Source: VFKU01 sp038916785 (GTDB taxonomy: Bacteria; Hydrogenedentota; Hydrogenedentia; Hydrogenedentales; GCA-2746185). From it: DNA of 64,000 nucleotides. Shown here piece by piece: positions 45,762-54,567 of the stretch. Under the pieces are notes generated by a model, which made no database searches, had not been told where the DNA came from, and saw nothing but the letters and a program-made list of their open reading frames with translations. The stretch is taken from assembly GCA_038916785.1 (NCBI GenBank), contig JBCLBO010000009.1, positions 1 to 64,000 on the forward strand. Reading direction: 5' to 3'. Position 1 is the first letter of the stretch, and each line of letters opens with the position of its first letter. The translations under genes and the position numbers were made by a program.

Positions 45762-47717
45762 TCATTTCGGTAGCGCGAAGGCCAGCAGCGCCGCTGGTGC
45801 GTCTTGCCCGCCCGCCGCGACGACGAGGTATTGCCGGCCCTGGTGCATGTACGTCATGGGTACGGCGTAGGGTTGCAGGGGGAGTTTCTCTTCCCACACG
45901 ACCTCGCCCGTGTCCTTGTCGAAGGCGCGCAGCCGCGCCTCGTCCTTCAGGTAGCCGCCCGTCGCGTTGTCCACCGCCGCGTGCGAGAAGAACACGAGCG
46001 ACTTGGTCACCGCGGGTCCGCTGCCGGAAAGGAAGGTGTTGCTGCCCCAGCCGAGCGGGGGCAGGCGCAGGTCTTTGAGCAGCGGATGGTTCCGCGGTCC
46101 GTCGCCATGCGCGACCTGCCAGAGGATTTCGCCCTTGTTCAGATCGATCGCGGTAATGCGCCCGTAGGGCGGCTTGGTCAGCGGCAGGCCGTTTGGCCCC
46201 AAGAGCAGCCAAGGCCCGCCGCGTTTGTACGCGAATTTCGAGAGGTTCGGGTCCGGTTTCACGAGGCCGGCGAAACTCGGCTGCGTCGCCGACTGCACGA
46301 AGAGCCGGCCCGTCTCCGGGTCGACCCCTGCGCTGCCCCAGTTCGCGCCGCCCGCCGCGCCCGGAATCTGGATCGTCGCGCCCGCGGCGTCGGACTCCTG
46401 CGCGAGCGCCGGCGGCGTGAACAGCGGCCCCATGCGGTACAGCTTCACGAAGTCGAGCGCCGCCTTGCGCAGTTCCGGCGTGAAGTCGATCAGGTCGTCC
46501 TCGGTGATGCCCTGCTGCTCAAACGCCGGCGGCTTCGTCGGGAAAGGCTGCGTCTTCGAGGTCTTCTCGCCGGGCACGTCCGTCTGCGGCACGGGCCGCT
46601 CCTCGATCGGCCACACGGGTTGGCCCGTCACGCGATCGAGCACGTAGGTGAAGCCTTGTTTGCTCACCTGCGCGAGCGCCTTGATCTTCTTTCCATCGAC
46701 CGTGATGTCGATCAGGATCGGCGCGGCGGGAAAGTCGTAGTCCCACAGACCATGATGCACGCCCTGAAAACTCCACACGCGCTCGCCGGTCGCCGCGTCC
46801 AGGCAGAGGATGGACTCCGCAAACAGGTTGTCGCCGTGGCGATGACCACCGAAGAAGTCATTCGCCGGCGTGCCAGTCGGGCAATAGACATAGCCGAGCT
46901 CGAGGTCGGCGCTGATCGAGCTCCAGGTGTTCGCCGCGCCCGCGGTCTTCCACGAGTCCTCTTCCCAGGTCTCGTTGCCAGGCTGGCCCTCGCGCGGGAT
47001 CGTGTAGAAAATCCACTTCTGCGCGCCGGTGCGCGCATCGAACCCGCGGATGTGTCCCGGCGCGATGTCGGGGTTGCTCGCTTCGTCCGGCAGCAAGCAC
47101 CCGAGCACTACGGTGTCGCCCACGATCGTCGGCGGCGCGCTAAAGCGCAGTTGGCCCTCGTTGATCGGCCTGTCGAACCCCTTGCCGAGATCCACCCAGC
47201 CTTGGTCCGCGAAGCGATCGTCCGGCTTGCCGGTGTCCGCGTCAATCGAGTAGAGGCGGCGATTCGCCGTCGCGATGAAGAGCCGCTTGTCCGGCCCGCT
47301 GGACCAATAGGCGAGCCCGCGGTGCTGCGAGGGGCCCTTGCGCCCCGCGCCTTCGTAGGCCTTTGTGTCGAAGGCCCACAGCGTCTCGCCCGTGCCGGGA
47401 TCGACCGCACAGACCTGGTTCATCGGCGTAGTCACATAGAGCACACCGCCTATCATCAGCGGCGTGTTTTTGAAATACCCGACGCGCATGCCCTGCGCCT
47501 GCTTGAGGATGGACTCGTCCACGCAGTCCCAGCGCCACGCAAGCGCGAGCTGCTTCACGTTGCTCTTGTTAATCTGGTCGAGCGGGGAATACCGCGTGCT
47601 GCCGGGATCGGCCGAGAAGTACGGCCACTCGCCGCCCGGTGCGCCGTGTTGCGCGAATGCCGTTGCCGAGATTCCGGCGAATGCAACAAAACCCACGAGA
47701 AATTTAGGAAGAATCAC
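45762..47717 (-). CDS. PQQ-dependent dehydrogenase (quinoprotein)
   Basis: About 651 residues from GTG 47717 (GGAGA upstream), followed by a signal peptide (LVGFVAFAGISATAFAQ). The eight-bladed propeller fold is marked by PQQ repeats: ADPGSTRYSPLDQINKSNV, VCAVDPGTGETLWAFDTKAY, DAATGERVWSFQGVHHGLWDYD, VLDRVTGQPVWPIEE and AIDLNKGEILWQVAHGD. No haem c domain is attached and no membrane helices precede the propeller, so it is a soluble periplasmic enzyme of the glucose/polyol dehydrogenase type that must hand electrons to a separate carrier. PQQ synthesis genes are not in the window. It follows the RNR-like gene by 65 bases on the same strand. Confidence 0.92.
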   Translation of the reverse strand: MILPKFLVGFVAFAGISATAFAQHGAPGGEWPYFSADPGSTRYSPLDQINKSNVKQLALAWRWDCVDESILKQAQGMRVGYFKNTPLMIGGVLYVTTPMNQVCAVDPGTGETLWAFDTKAYEGAGRKGPSQHRGLAYWSSGPDKRLFIATANRRLYSIDADTGKPDDRFADQGWVDLGKGFDRPINEGQLRFSAPPTIVGDTVVLGCLLPDEASNPDIAPGHIRGFDARTGAQKWIFYTIPREGQPGNETWEEDSWKTAGAANTWSSISADLELGYVYCPTGTPANDFFGGHRHGDNLFAESILCLDAATGERVWSFQGVHHGLWDYDFPAAPILIDITVDGKKIKALAQVSKQGFTYVLDRVTGQPVWPIEERPVPQTDVPGEKTSKTQPFPTKPPAFEQQGITEDDLIDFTPELRKAALDFVKLYRMGPLFTPPALAQESDAAGATIQIPGAAGGANWGSAGVDPETGRLFVQSATQPSFAGLVKPDPNLSKFAYKRGGPWLLLGPNGLPLTKPPYGRITAIDLNKGEILWQVAHGDGPRNHPLLKDLRLPPLGWGSNTFLSGSGPAVTKSLVFFSHAAVDNATGGYLKDEARLRAFDKDTGEVVWEEKLPLQPYAVPMTYMHQGRQYLVVAAGGQDAPAALLAFALPK

Positions 47718-47782
47718 GTAAACCGATCTCCGGAGTGAGACAGAGCGGCGCGCATTATGCCACACGGCAGGAGGGGGCGGTG

Positions 47783-49810
47783 CTAACCGAATCGCAGCGC
47801 CCGGCACGGCGTGTGCAGAAACGCGTGGCGCACAAACTCCGCGATGTCCGCGGGGTTCGCGAAGGCATCGCCGCTCACGGCGAAGTGGGGAGCGACGTCG
47901 TAATGCGGGTGGAGCTGGCCCTCCAAGGCGACGGCGTCCGGCGGGCGCATTCCCGCGAGATCGCTGAGGCGATCGCCGGGGCGCGCGCCGTCTGCGCCGG
48001 TGAGCACGAAGAGTTGGCCGGTCCCCGTGGTCCAGCGCGCGCAGGCCTGCCTCAGGCGATCGAGTGCGGCCTCGGCGGTGGCGAGTTCGTCGCCCGGCGC
48101 CATCCACGGGACACCGGCGCGCGCCAGCGCCGCGCGATCCAAACCGGAGACCGCGATGTGGAAGCGCATGGCGTCCGTCGAGCCGGCGAGGTTTCGCTGC
48201 AACAGCGTGAGCGGTCCGCCGCGCTGGTTCAGCACGCGGTCGATGAACTCCCGCTTCACCCGGTGCGCGGCGACGGCGGTATCGACGGTGGCATCGAGCC
48301 GCGCGAGAAACGCGTCAAGACTCGGAGAGAGTTTCGCTGCGCGCACGGCGGAGACGGAGACGGTCTGCGCGACCATCTCCGCCGGCCTGCGCTCGCCGGC
48401 GTCGTCGAACATGAGCGGCGCGGAGGGCGCGTGGCGCAGCGAGAGGCTGAGGGCGCCCGCGGCGATGCGCCCGATACATTCGAGGTGGCGGCCGGCCTCC
48501 GGCGCGCCAAAAAAGTAAGGCGAGAGATCCAGCGAAAGGCGCAGCGCTCGCCGCGAGTGGATTTCTTCCGAGATCCTCGCGGCCGCGGCGAGCGTCGCGC
48601 CAAAAAACCGGCGGGCGTCGGCATAGCCATCGGCCAGAGGCACGCGCGCCCCGCCGGGCCCGATCAGCTCGGCGGGATAATCGTCCGGGGCGTCCCACGC
48701 CATGCGGAGTTCCGGAGTTCCGCCGCGGGCGCCGGAGGATTGCGTGCGCGCCGACGCTTCGATCAGAACGCCGCGCGCGATCTCCGAAACTTCATCGTCG
48801 CTTCGGCCCGCGAGGTAGGGCGCGAAACCGAAATTGATCGCCGACCAGGAGATATTGCCGCCGAAAAAGCGGGCGAGCGTTTCGCTCTGCACGCAGATGT
48901 GCGCGGCGAGCGACTGCGCATCCCTGGCGGATGCGTAGGCCGCGCCGGAAGCGAGCGGGCCGCGTTCCTTGAGTCCTTCGAGGTCCATCACGACGCTGTC
49001 GAGCCGCAGGAAATTGCCGGTGCCCCGCACCTGGATGTCGCCGCGGACATGCGCCTGGCCGACGGCCGCCGGCATCAATTGACCCAAGACATAGGCCGCG
49101 GAGACGCGGCTGGCGAGCGCGAGCGCGGCCGCTTCGGGGTCGGCGGGAGAGATGATCGGCGCATCCTCGGACTCCGCAAACGCGTCGTGAAGCGCGGAGA
49201 CGGGCATCGACACGCGGGCCAATTTCGATGCGGCTTCCGAAAGGCCGCGCGCACGGAATTCCGCGCGCATCCACTCGCGCAACAATCCCGGCGACAATTG
49301 CTGCACGCCGGCGGCGGCGATCTGCCGAAGAATCTCGCTTACCACATCCTCCGCGGCGCCGCGATCGAGTCCCGCTTCAGCCGCGGCGGCCGCGAGCAGG
49401 CGCTCGGCGCGGTCCGCGGGCAGCGGCTCGTCGAAGATCCCCGTATGCGCGCCGGCCGCGGTCGAGGGCGCGAAGGCGCCGGCGTACATCCGCGCGGTGA
49501 GGGTGTAGCCCATTTCGATCAGGAGGCGCTCGACGGTCTCGCGCAGCGTGGCGACGGAAACCGGCTGCGCGTTCGAGTGTTGGAGATAGAGCAAGACGGC
49601 CTGCGACAGGCTCGATACCGTGTCCGGGTCGAGCGCCTCGCCCGGCCAGCCCGCGCGCAGAATGGAATTCGACAGTACGGACACGTCGAAGGCGGACTCG
49701 CGGCCGTCCCGGCGGATGACGCGCAGACCTTCGATCGGCTCCGCGGTGGGCGCATCCCACAGCTCGAGTTGGTTGGCCGCGGCCAGCGCGCGGCCTTCGT
49801 GCAAGGACAT
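47783..49810 (-). CDS. ATP-cone protein resembling class III ribonucleotide reductase, catalytic features missing
   Basis: A 675-residue protein. Residues 27-115 are an ATP-cone (LRVIRRDGRESAFDVSVLSN to RLLIEMGYTLTARMY). The rest aligns by eye with NrdD: AHVRGDIQVRG (255-263) corresponds to the AHxxGDIHIHDL stretch, FFGGNISWSAINFGFAPYL (315-333) to the GGQAxSSFDTYLAPF stretch, and TPELRMAWDAPDDY to the TPFTNITxDxxxPDDL stretch. The HIHDL His/Asp pair is lost, the Cys normally following it is absent, and the C-terminus (HTPCRALRFG) has no RVxGY glycyl-radical motif or zinc cysteines. It is unlikely to reduce nucleotides. It lies 99 bases after nrdR; a nucleotide-sensing role is inferred. Confidence 0.78.
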   Translation of the reverse strand: MSLHEGRALAAANQLELWDAPTAEPIEGLRVIRRDGRESAFDVSVLSNSILRAGWPGEALDPDTVSSLSQAVLLYLQHSNAQPVSVATLRETVERLLIEMGYTLTARMYAGAFAPSTAAGAHTGIFDEPLPADRAERLLAAAAAEAGLDRGAAEDVVSEILRQIAAAGVQQLSPGLLREWMRAEFRARGLSEAASKLARVSMPVSALHDAFAESEDAPIISPADPEAAALALASRVSAAYVLGQLMPAAVGQAHVRGDIQVRGTGNFLRLDSVVMDLEGLKERGPLASGAAYASARDAQSLAAHICVQSETLARFFGGNISWSAINFGFAPYLAGRSDDEVSEIARGVLIEASARTQSSGARGGTPELRMAWDAPDDYPAELIGPGGARVPLADGYADARRFFGATLAAAARISEEIHSRRALRLSLDLSPYFFGAPEAGRHLECIGRIAAGALSLSLRHAPSAPLMFDDAGERRPAEMVAQTVSVSAVRAAKLSPSLDAFLARLDATVDTAVAAHRVKREFIDRVLNQRGGPLTLLQRNLAGSTDAMRFHIAVSGLDRAALARAGVPWMAPGDELATAEAALDRLRQACARWTTGTGQLFVLTGADGARPGDRLSDLAGMRPPDAVALEGQLHPHYDVAPHFAVSGDAFANPADIAEFVRHAFLHTPCRALRFG

Positions 49811-49909
49811 GCAGACTCCGGCGCGGCGCCCCGCCGCGAGATGAATTCGAAACGGACGAAGCGAGAGTCTACCAGAAGAAAACGAAAAGCACGAGGGAAA
49901 ATTCGGCGC

Positions 49910-50359
49910 TCAGGTGAGCATCGTCTTGAGTTCTTCCATGAACTCGTTGAGGTCTTTGAATTGACGATAGACGGAAGCGAAGCGCACGTAGGCGACTTCG
50001 TCAAGCCCCTTGAGCTTGCCCATCACGGCCTCGCCAATTTGGTTCGTCGATACTTCGCGATCCGTCGTGCTGAACAGCGTCCGCTCGACATCGTCGATGA
50101 GATGTTCGATCTGGTCGAGCGTCACCGGGCGCTTCTCGCAGGCTTTGAGGATTCCCGCGCGGACCTTCCACCGGTCGAACTGTTCGCGGCGGCCGTCCTT
50201 CTTGACCACCATTTGCGCGACTTCCTCGATGCGCTCATACGTGGTATAGCGTTTCTCGCACTTGAGACACTCGCGCCGCCGGCGAATCGCGTCGCCGTCT
50301 TTCGAGGCCCGCGAATCGACGACCTTGGCATCGGTATGATTGCAGTAGGGACAACGCAT
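49910..50359 (-). CDS. nrdR: transcriptional repressor NrdR
   Basis: A 149-residue protein, the family length, from ATG 50359 (MRCPYC); a start at 50386 would add nine residues before the zinc ribbon. The N-terminal zinc ribbon has CPYC and CLKC, with the conserved VVDSRASKDGDAIRRRREC between them, and an ATP-cone follows (VVKKDGRREQFDRWKVRAGI). NrdR senses the ATP/dATP balance and represses ribonucleotide reductase genes by binding NrdR boxes. Here it precedes an RNR-like gene that itself starts with an ATP-cone. No ordinary nrdA/nrdJ is in the window. Confidence 0.96.
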   Translation of the reverse strand: MRCPYCNHTDAKVVDSRASKDGDAIRRRRECLKCEKRYTTYERIEEVAQMVVKKDGRREQFDRWKVRAGILKACEKRPVTLDQIEHLIDDVERTLFSTTDREVSTNQIGEAVMGKLKGLDEVAYVRFASVYRQFKDLNEFMEELKTMLT

Positions 50360-50538
50360 TGTGTATCCGATTCCGATTGACCACAAGCAGAGATTGCTCG
50401 TGGCGCAACAGCTAGGGGCGGAAATCTAACAGATACCATATGGTGCGTCAAGAAGGCCGCTGCACCCGAGCCTATGGAGTTGTCTGACTTCTCCCGCCCC
50501 GCTACACTTGGCCCGGTGCGCCCACGGAGTGGAACAGG

Positions 50539-51201
50539 ATGATCCCGATTAGGTTTTTGAGAGCGATTACCCTTGCGGGCCTTCTGGCCGTGACCTTTGC
50601 TTCCGGAGAAGACAAGCCCGCTCTTGTCGAGGACTTCGAGCACGGGCTTGGTCGCTGGGAAATGACCGACGCGAAGGCGTGGGCGGTTGCGGAAGACCCG
50701 GCGGGGAACCATGTGCTCGCGCTGCAGAGGGCGAGCGAGTATGCGCCGCCGTTCCGTTCCCCGCTGAATATCGCCCTTGCGAAAGGGGCCGAATTCGGGA
50801 GCTTCGAGATGACGGTCCGCATGAAGCAGACGGGGCGCGAATATGGCCACCGGGACTTGTGCCTATTCTTCGGCTACCGCGATCCTTCGCATTTTTACTA
50901 CCTACACCTCGCGACTAAGGCGGACGACCACGCGAACTCGATCTTCATCGTGAACAACGCTGCGCGGCTGTCCATCGCGGAGACGCGGACGACCGGAACC
51001 GTCTGGGACGATCAGTCCCACACGGTGAAGATCCGGCGCGATGCCGAATCGGGCACGATCGAAGTGTTCTTCGACGATATGACGAAACCGGTGATGACCG
51101 CGACGGACAAGACCTTTGCGTCGGGCCGGATCGGCGTCGGCTCCTTTGACGATGTGGGGCATTTTGACGACGTGCACGTCACCGAATTGCAGAAGAAATA
51201 G
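50539..51201 (+). CDS. exported LamG/DUF1080-like beta-sandwich protein
   Basis: A 220-residue protein with a signal peptide (FLRAITLAGLLAVTFASG) and a single jelly-roll domain: LVEDFEHGLGRWEM at the start, GSFEMTVRMKQTGREYGHRDLCLFFGY in the middle and DKTFASGRIGVGSFDDVGHFDDVHV at the end. This pattern is that of 3-keto-disaccharide hydrolase/concanavalin-like domains, which bind or cleave sugars in the periplasm. No catalytic residues can be named. dcd starts 20 bases downstream on the same strand, so co-transcription is likely though the functions seem unrelated. Confidence 0.8.
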   Translation: MIPIRFLRAITLAGLLAVTFASGEDKPALVEDFEHGLGRWEMTDAKAWAVAEDPAGNHVLALQRASEYAPPFRSPLNIALAKGAEFGSFEMTVRMKQTGREYGHRDLCLFFGYRDPSHFYYLHLATKADDHANSIFIVNNAARLSIAETRTTGTVWDDQSHTVKIRRDAESGTIEVFFDDMTKPVMTATDKTFASGRIGVGSFDDVGHFDDVHVTELQKK

Positions 51202-51220
51202 GCGCGAGAGGGGGCGGATA

Positions 51221-51769
51221 GTGATACTTTCGGACGGGACCATCAAGGAATTGCTCACGAAGGGCGATCTGGGGATCGAACCCTTTGATTGGAGCCAGAT
51301 CGAGCCGGCCTCGGTCGATTTGCGTCTGGGGGACACCTTTCTGGTGCCCAAAATCACGCGCGGGATATGCTCGATGTCCGAGGCGCCGGACTACGACGAG
51401 ACCAAGGCCGACGAGTTTATTATTCCGACGCGCGGTTTCGTGCTGGCGACGACGATGGAATACATCCGGCTGCCGAATTACCTTACGGCATTCGTCGAAG
51501 GCCGCAGTTCCGTCGGCCGGCTGGGGTTGTTCATTCAGAACGCCGGGTGGGTCGATCCCGGCTTTGAGGGCACGATCACGCTCGAGCTCTACAACGCCAA
51601 CAGCGCGCCGATGCGGATCGTAGCGGGCCGGCGTATCTGTCAGCTCGTGATCGCCCAGGCCGACAAGGCCGTCGAGCGGCCATACCGGGGAAAGTATCAG
51701 GGCCAGCGCGTGACGACCGGCTCGCGCATCCATCTCGATTCCGAAGTGCGCGACGCCGGCACCGACTGA
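51221..51769 (+). CDS. dcd: dCTP deaminase
   Basis: A 182-residue enzyme from GTG 51221, preceded by GAGAGGGGG. It deaminates dCTP to dUTP for thymidylate synthesis, or to dUMP if bifunctional. Hallmarks are SVDLRLGDTFLV, the catalytic segment VEGRSSVGRLGLFIQNAGWVDPGF, TITLELYN and the C-terminal PYRGKYQGQR. The GRSSxGRLGL and AGWxDPGF pattern looks more like the bifunctional dUMP-forming branch than the E. coli enzyme (AHRIDPGW), but sequence alone does not decide. Its placement near nrdR is consistent with nucleotide-pool control. Convergent with the NAD kinase gene, stops 5 bases apart. Confidence 0.93.
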   Translation: MILSDGTIKELLTKGDLGIEPFDWSQIEPASVDLRLGDTFLVPKITRGICSMSEAPDYDETKADEFIIPTRGFVLATTMEYIRLPNYLTAFVEGRSSVGRLGLFIQNAGWVDPGFEGTITLELYNANSAPMRIVAGRRICQLVIAQADKAVERPYRGKYQGQRVTTGSRIHLDSEVRDAGTD

Positions 51770-51774
51770 GCCGC

Positions 51775-52485
51775 TTACTCCGGCATCAGCAGGATGGCTT
51801 TCTCGCCGGCCCGCCGGATCGTTAGGGTGTCTCCGGCGTCGGCGTCGAGAATTTCCGGGGCGCTGTCGTGCGCGATGAACGCGGGCCCGCGCGTAATTTG
51901 GACGCGCACGGTGGTGTCCTCCGGCACGATGACGTGGGTGGTGTGTTCGTTCGTGTACTTGAATGCCACGCCGATCCCCTGCCAGAAGACTCCGCGCGTG
52001 ATCTGGTTGAAATAGGCGGTGCTGCCGAAGGGCGAACAAACGACGAATCCGTCGCCGATGATCTCGTGGTCCGGCGCGGAGCCGTAGGCCTGGCCGTCGA
52101 ACCACACGCGGTACCGCAGCGACGACGTCACGCGGCCCATGTGCCCGCTGACCTCGTTGAGCGCGACAATCTGGTGCGGCCCGCGGGGCGCTGCGAATTC
52201 CATGTCGCAGGCGAGCTTGAGGTGCCCATGCGGCACGAGCCGGCCCTGCGCGAGCCGCGCGATCACCTCTTCCGGCGGATTCGGGATGCAGCGCACGCCG
52301 CGGCGGCTGTTGCGCAGCGGCACCTTCGGCACGCCCGGCCACAGCCGCTCCGCGGCCAGTAGAGTGCCGTCGCCGCCGAAGCACACGACCGTGTCCGGGT
52401 CTTCGGCGACGAGGCGCAGGCCCGCGTGCTTGTCGAGTAGAGGGCGGAGTTTTTCGGATTCGTGGCCGTATAGGACGATGTTCAT
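51775..52485 (-). CDS. nadK: NAD kinase, short form
   Basis: About 236 residues from ATG 52485, shorter than typical NAD kinases (260-300). The phosphate-binding GGDG lies in VVCFGGDGTLLAAE, the NE motif in ALNEVSGHMG, and the substrate-binding loop in CSPFGSTAYFNQITRG; a Gly/Thr-rich end follows with DTLTIRRAGEKAIL. It phosphorylates NAD+ to NADP+ using ATP or another phosphoryl donor. The N-terminal helical arm of the family is reduced to about 25 residues. It lies just downstream of the permease gene on the same strand (44-base gap). Confidence 0.87.
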   Translation of the reverse strand: MNIVLYGHESEKLRPLLDKHAGLRLVAEDPDTVVCFGGDGTLLAAERLWPGVPKVPLRNSRRGVRCIPNPPEEVIARLAQGRLVPHGHLKLACDMEFAAPRGPHQIVALNEVSGHMGRVTSSLRYRVWFDGQAYGSAPDHEIIGDGFVVCSPFGSTAYFNQITRGVFWQGIGVAFKYTNEHTTHVIVPEDTTVRVQITRGPAFIAHDSAPEILDADAGDTLTIRRAGEKAILLMPE

Positions 52486-52529
52486 TTGGCGCAGAGGCCC
52501 CACTTGCCGGACGGGCCAGAGAATCGCAC

Positions 52530-54152
52530 TCAGGTCGTCCGCGTTGCAACCCGGCGCGCGAGCGCGAAGGTCGCAGTCACGATGATCATGAGGAAAACGG
52601 CATAGGCGAAGGCCGAGCCGACGCCCGCGCCGCGCCACTCCATGTTGATGCGGATGGCGATCGGCAGATTGGACGGCGTGTAGAGCAGGATAGTCGCGAC
52701 GAACTCGCCGAGGGACGACGCGAAGACCAGCGCCGTCGCCGCCGCGAGGGACGGCGCCATGAGCGGCGCGATGATCCGGCGAAAGCACATCGCGGGCGTC
52801 GCGCCGAGCGTGCGCGCGGCTTCGATGAGGGAGACGTCGAAGGTGGTCACCGCGGCGGCGACCGCGCGCGTCCACATCGGGATGAATCGGACGAAGTAGG
52901 CGATCGGCAAGAGCCAGACGGTGTTGTAGAGCGGGAGCCAGGGGTCGTTGAAGGCGGTGATGAGATTCATGGCCACGACCGTGCCGGGTAGGGCCCATGG
53001 CGCCATCACGAGCAGATTGATCCACCGGCTGCCCGGGCGCGCGCGGCCGATCAGGTATGCCGCCGGCAGGCCGACGGCGAAACACGCGGCGGCCGCGGCG
53101 AGGCTCATCCACGCGCTGTTGCGCACGGGCCGGAAGGCGGACGCGTCGTTGAAGATGGTCGCGTAGTTGTCCAGGGTGAACGAAGTCGGGAGGAGTTCTG
53201 CGCCCCACGCGCGATGGTCCGCGAAACTCAGCAGCACGATGTTCGCGTGGGGCGCGAGCAAGAGCGCCATGCAGGCCCAGGCGAGTCCACCCGCGAGCCA
53301 GCGCCCTCCCCGCGAGCGAATGGGACGCGGGGCGCCTTTCGAGCCGCCGCCGCCCGCGCGAACGCGCGAGCGAAAGACGACGACGCCGAGCAATGAGACA
53401 ATGCCGAGCACGACGGACAGCGTCAACGCTTCGGCCTCGTGAAACTGTCCGCGTTCATTGAATATCTGCACACTGAGATAGGGAAAATCGTTTCCGAAGA
53501 AGAGCGGCGCACTGAAGGACGCGCCCGAGTTCATGAACGTTAGCAAGGAGGCCCCCGCGAGCGCGGGCATCAGCGCGGGCACCATGACCCGGCGAAACGC
53601 GAGCGCGCGCGACGCGCCCAGGGTGCGCGCGGCCTCCATGCGCGAGGCGTCCATGCCCTCGAGCGCGGCGGAGACCATCGTGAAGAAATACACGGAGTAC
53701 GAGTAGGCGTGGATGGTCAGTATGGCGGCGGGGCCGCTAAAGCTGAACCGGTCGCTGCCGGTGGTGCGCTGCAAGAGACGGGGGAGGAGGCCGATGTCCG
53801 GGCCTATGAGGTAGTAGAAGCTGAGCGTGCCGACGAGCGGCGGCAGCGCGAAGGGGAGATAGGCGAACACAATCAAGGCGGCGCGCCCGGGGAATCGGTA
53901 GTAGGAGACGGCGAGGGCGAGCGCGGTGCCCAGCAGGCCGGCCGCCGCGACCGAGGCGAGGCCCATCGCAATGGTGTTGAGGATTGCTTCGCGGCCCGCG
54001 CCCCCGGTGACCACGTCCCAGCGCCATTGCATGGCCGCCGAGACGGCGAGGCGAAGCGTGGGGTAGGCGATCGTGGCCCCGAGCGCGACGAGACAGATCG
54101 CGAGCGCCAGGCGATCGGAGAGGGACCGGCGCTGTGAAGGATGTGCGCGCAC
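52530..54152 (-). CDS. fused ABC transporter permease (Fe3+/thiamine ThiP-FbpB type)
   Basis: A 540-residue inner-membrane protein made of two homologous six-helix halves. Each carries a BPD_transp_1 EAA loop: MEAARTLGASRALAFRRVMVP (about 175) and IEAARTLGATPAMCFRRIIAP (about 445), the cytoplasmic dock for the ATPase. Such fused permeases import ferric iron, thiamine, or phosphonate-like solutes together with a periplasmic binding protein and an ATPase. Neither partner is in this window, so they must be encoded elsewhere or be lost. Neighbours are NAD kinase and a PilZ protein, which give no hint of the solute. Confidence 0.92.
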   Translation of the reverse strand: MRAHPSQRRSLSDRLALAICLVALGATIAYPTLRLAVSAAMQWRWDVVTGGAGREAILNTIAMGLASVAAAGLLGTALALAVSYYRFPGRAALIVFAYLPFALPPLVGTLSFYYLIGPDIGLLPRLLQRTTGSDRFSFSGPAAILTIHAYSYSVYFFTMVSAALEGMDASRMEAARTLGASRALAFRRVMVPALMPALAGASLLTFMNSGASFSAPLFFGNDFPYLSVQIFNERGQFHEAEALTLSVVLGIVSLLGVVVFRSRVRAGGGGSKGAPRPIRSRGGRWLAGGLAWACMALLLAPHANIVLLSFADHRAWGAELLPTSFTLDNYATIFNDASAFRPVRNSAWMSLAAAAACFAVGLPAAYLIGRARPGSRWINLLVMAPWALPGTVVAMNLITAFNDPWLPLYNTVWLLPIAYFVRFIPMWTRAVAAAVTTFDVSLIEAARTLGATPAMCFRRIIAPLMAPSLAAATALVFASSLGEFVATILLYTPSNLPIAIRINMEWRGAGVGSAFAYAVFLMIIVTATFALARRVATRTT

Positions 54153-54177
54153 GGAGCGAAGGCGGGGGCCGGCGGCC

Positions 54178-54537
54178 TCAGGCCCCGTCCGGACCGTCTT
54201 GCGCGAGGTCGAGCTCGACGTATTCGCGGACGGCGCGGTGGTCGTCGTCGCTCAACTTCGTAAAGATGATAGCGACTTTGAATTCGTCCTGTTTCGGGAA
54301 TTGCGCTTCGCAGCGAATCACGATGCCTTCGGTCTCAATCGAGCGGCCCGACGGCGCGGGGAGATCGAGCACGATGCTCAGCTTCGTCATTTCGACGACC
54401 GGCTGCTGCGTGCGGCAGAGCACTCCGCTGCAACTGACGTTTTCGACGTGGTTGATGACGCCGCCATCGCGTCGCGTGGCCTTGAAACCGCCACGGCTGC
54501 GCGGATGCTTCCGGCGGTCTGATTCTCGTCGCGTCAT
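54178..54537 (-). CDS. PilZ domain protein
   Basis: A 119-residue protein consisting of one PilZ domain. The cyclic-di-GMP-binding signature is complete: RRKHPR (RxxxR, near residue 9) and NVSCSGVL (D/NxSxxG, near 35). The beta-barrel that follows includes LSIVLDLPAP and FKVAIIFTKLSDDD. ATG 54537 has AGGGG 7 bases upstream; GTG 54546 is an alternative. A stand-alone PilZ protein usually acts as a receptor that transmits cyclic-di-GMP to motility or polysaccharide machinery, and the diguanylate cyclase at 30-31 kb could supply the signal. Confidence 0.9.
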   Translation of the reverse strand: MTRRESDRRKHPRSRGGFKATRRDGGVINHVENVSCSGVLCRTQQPVVEMTKLSIVLDLPAPSGRSIETEGIVIRCEAQFPKQDEFKVAIIFTKLSDDDHRAVREYVELDLAQDGPDGA

Positions 54538-54567
54538 GATCGGCACCCCTGGAGCGAAGCTACCCTG

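Noticed and set aside
47735..50380. An 881-codon plus-strand frame opposite the RNR-like and nrdR genes
   Set aside because: Antisense shadow of high-GC coding sequence; the translation is Arg/Gly/Ala-rich with no family features.
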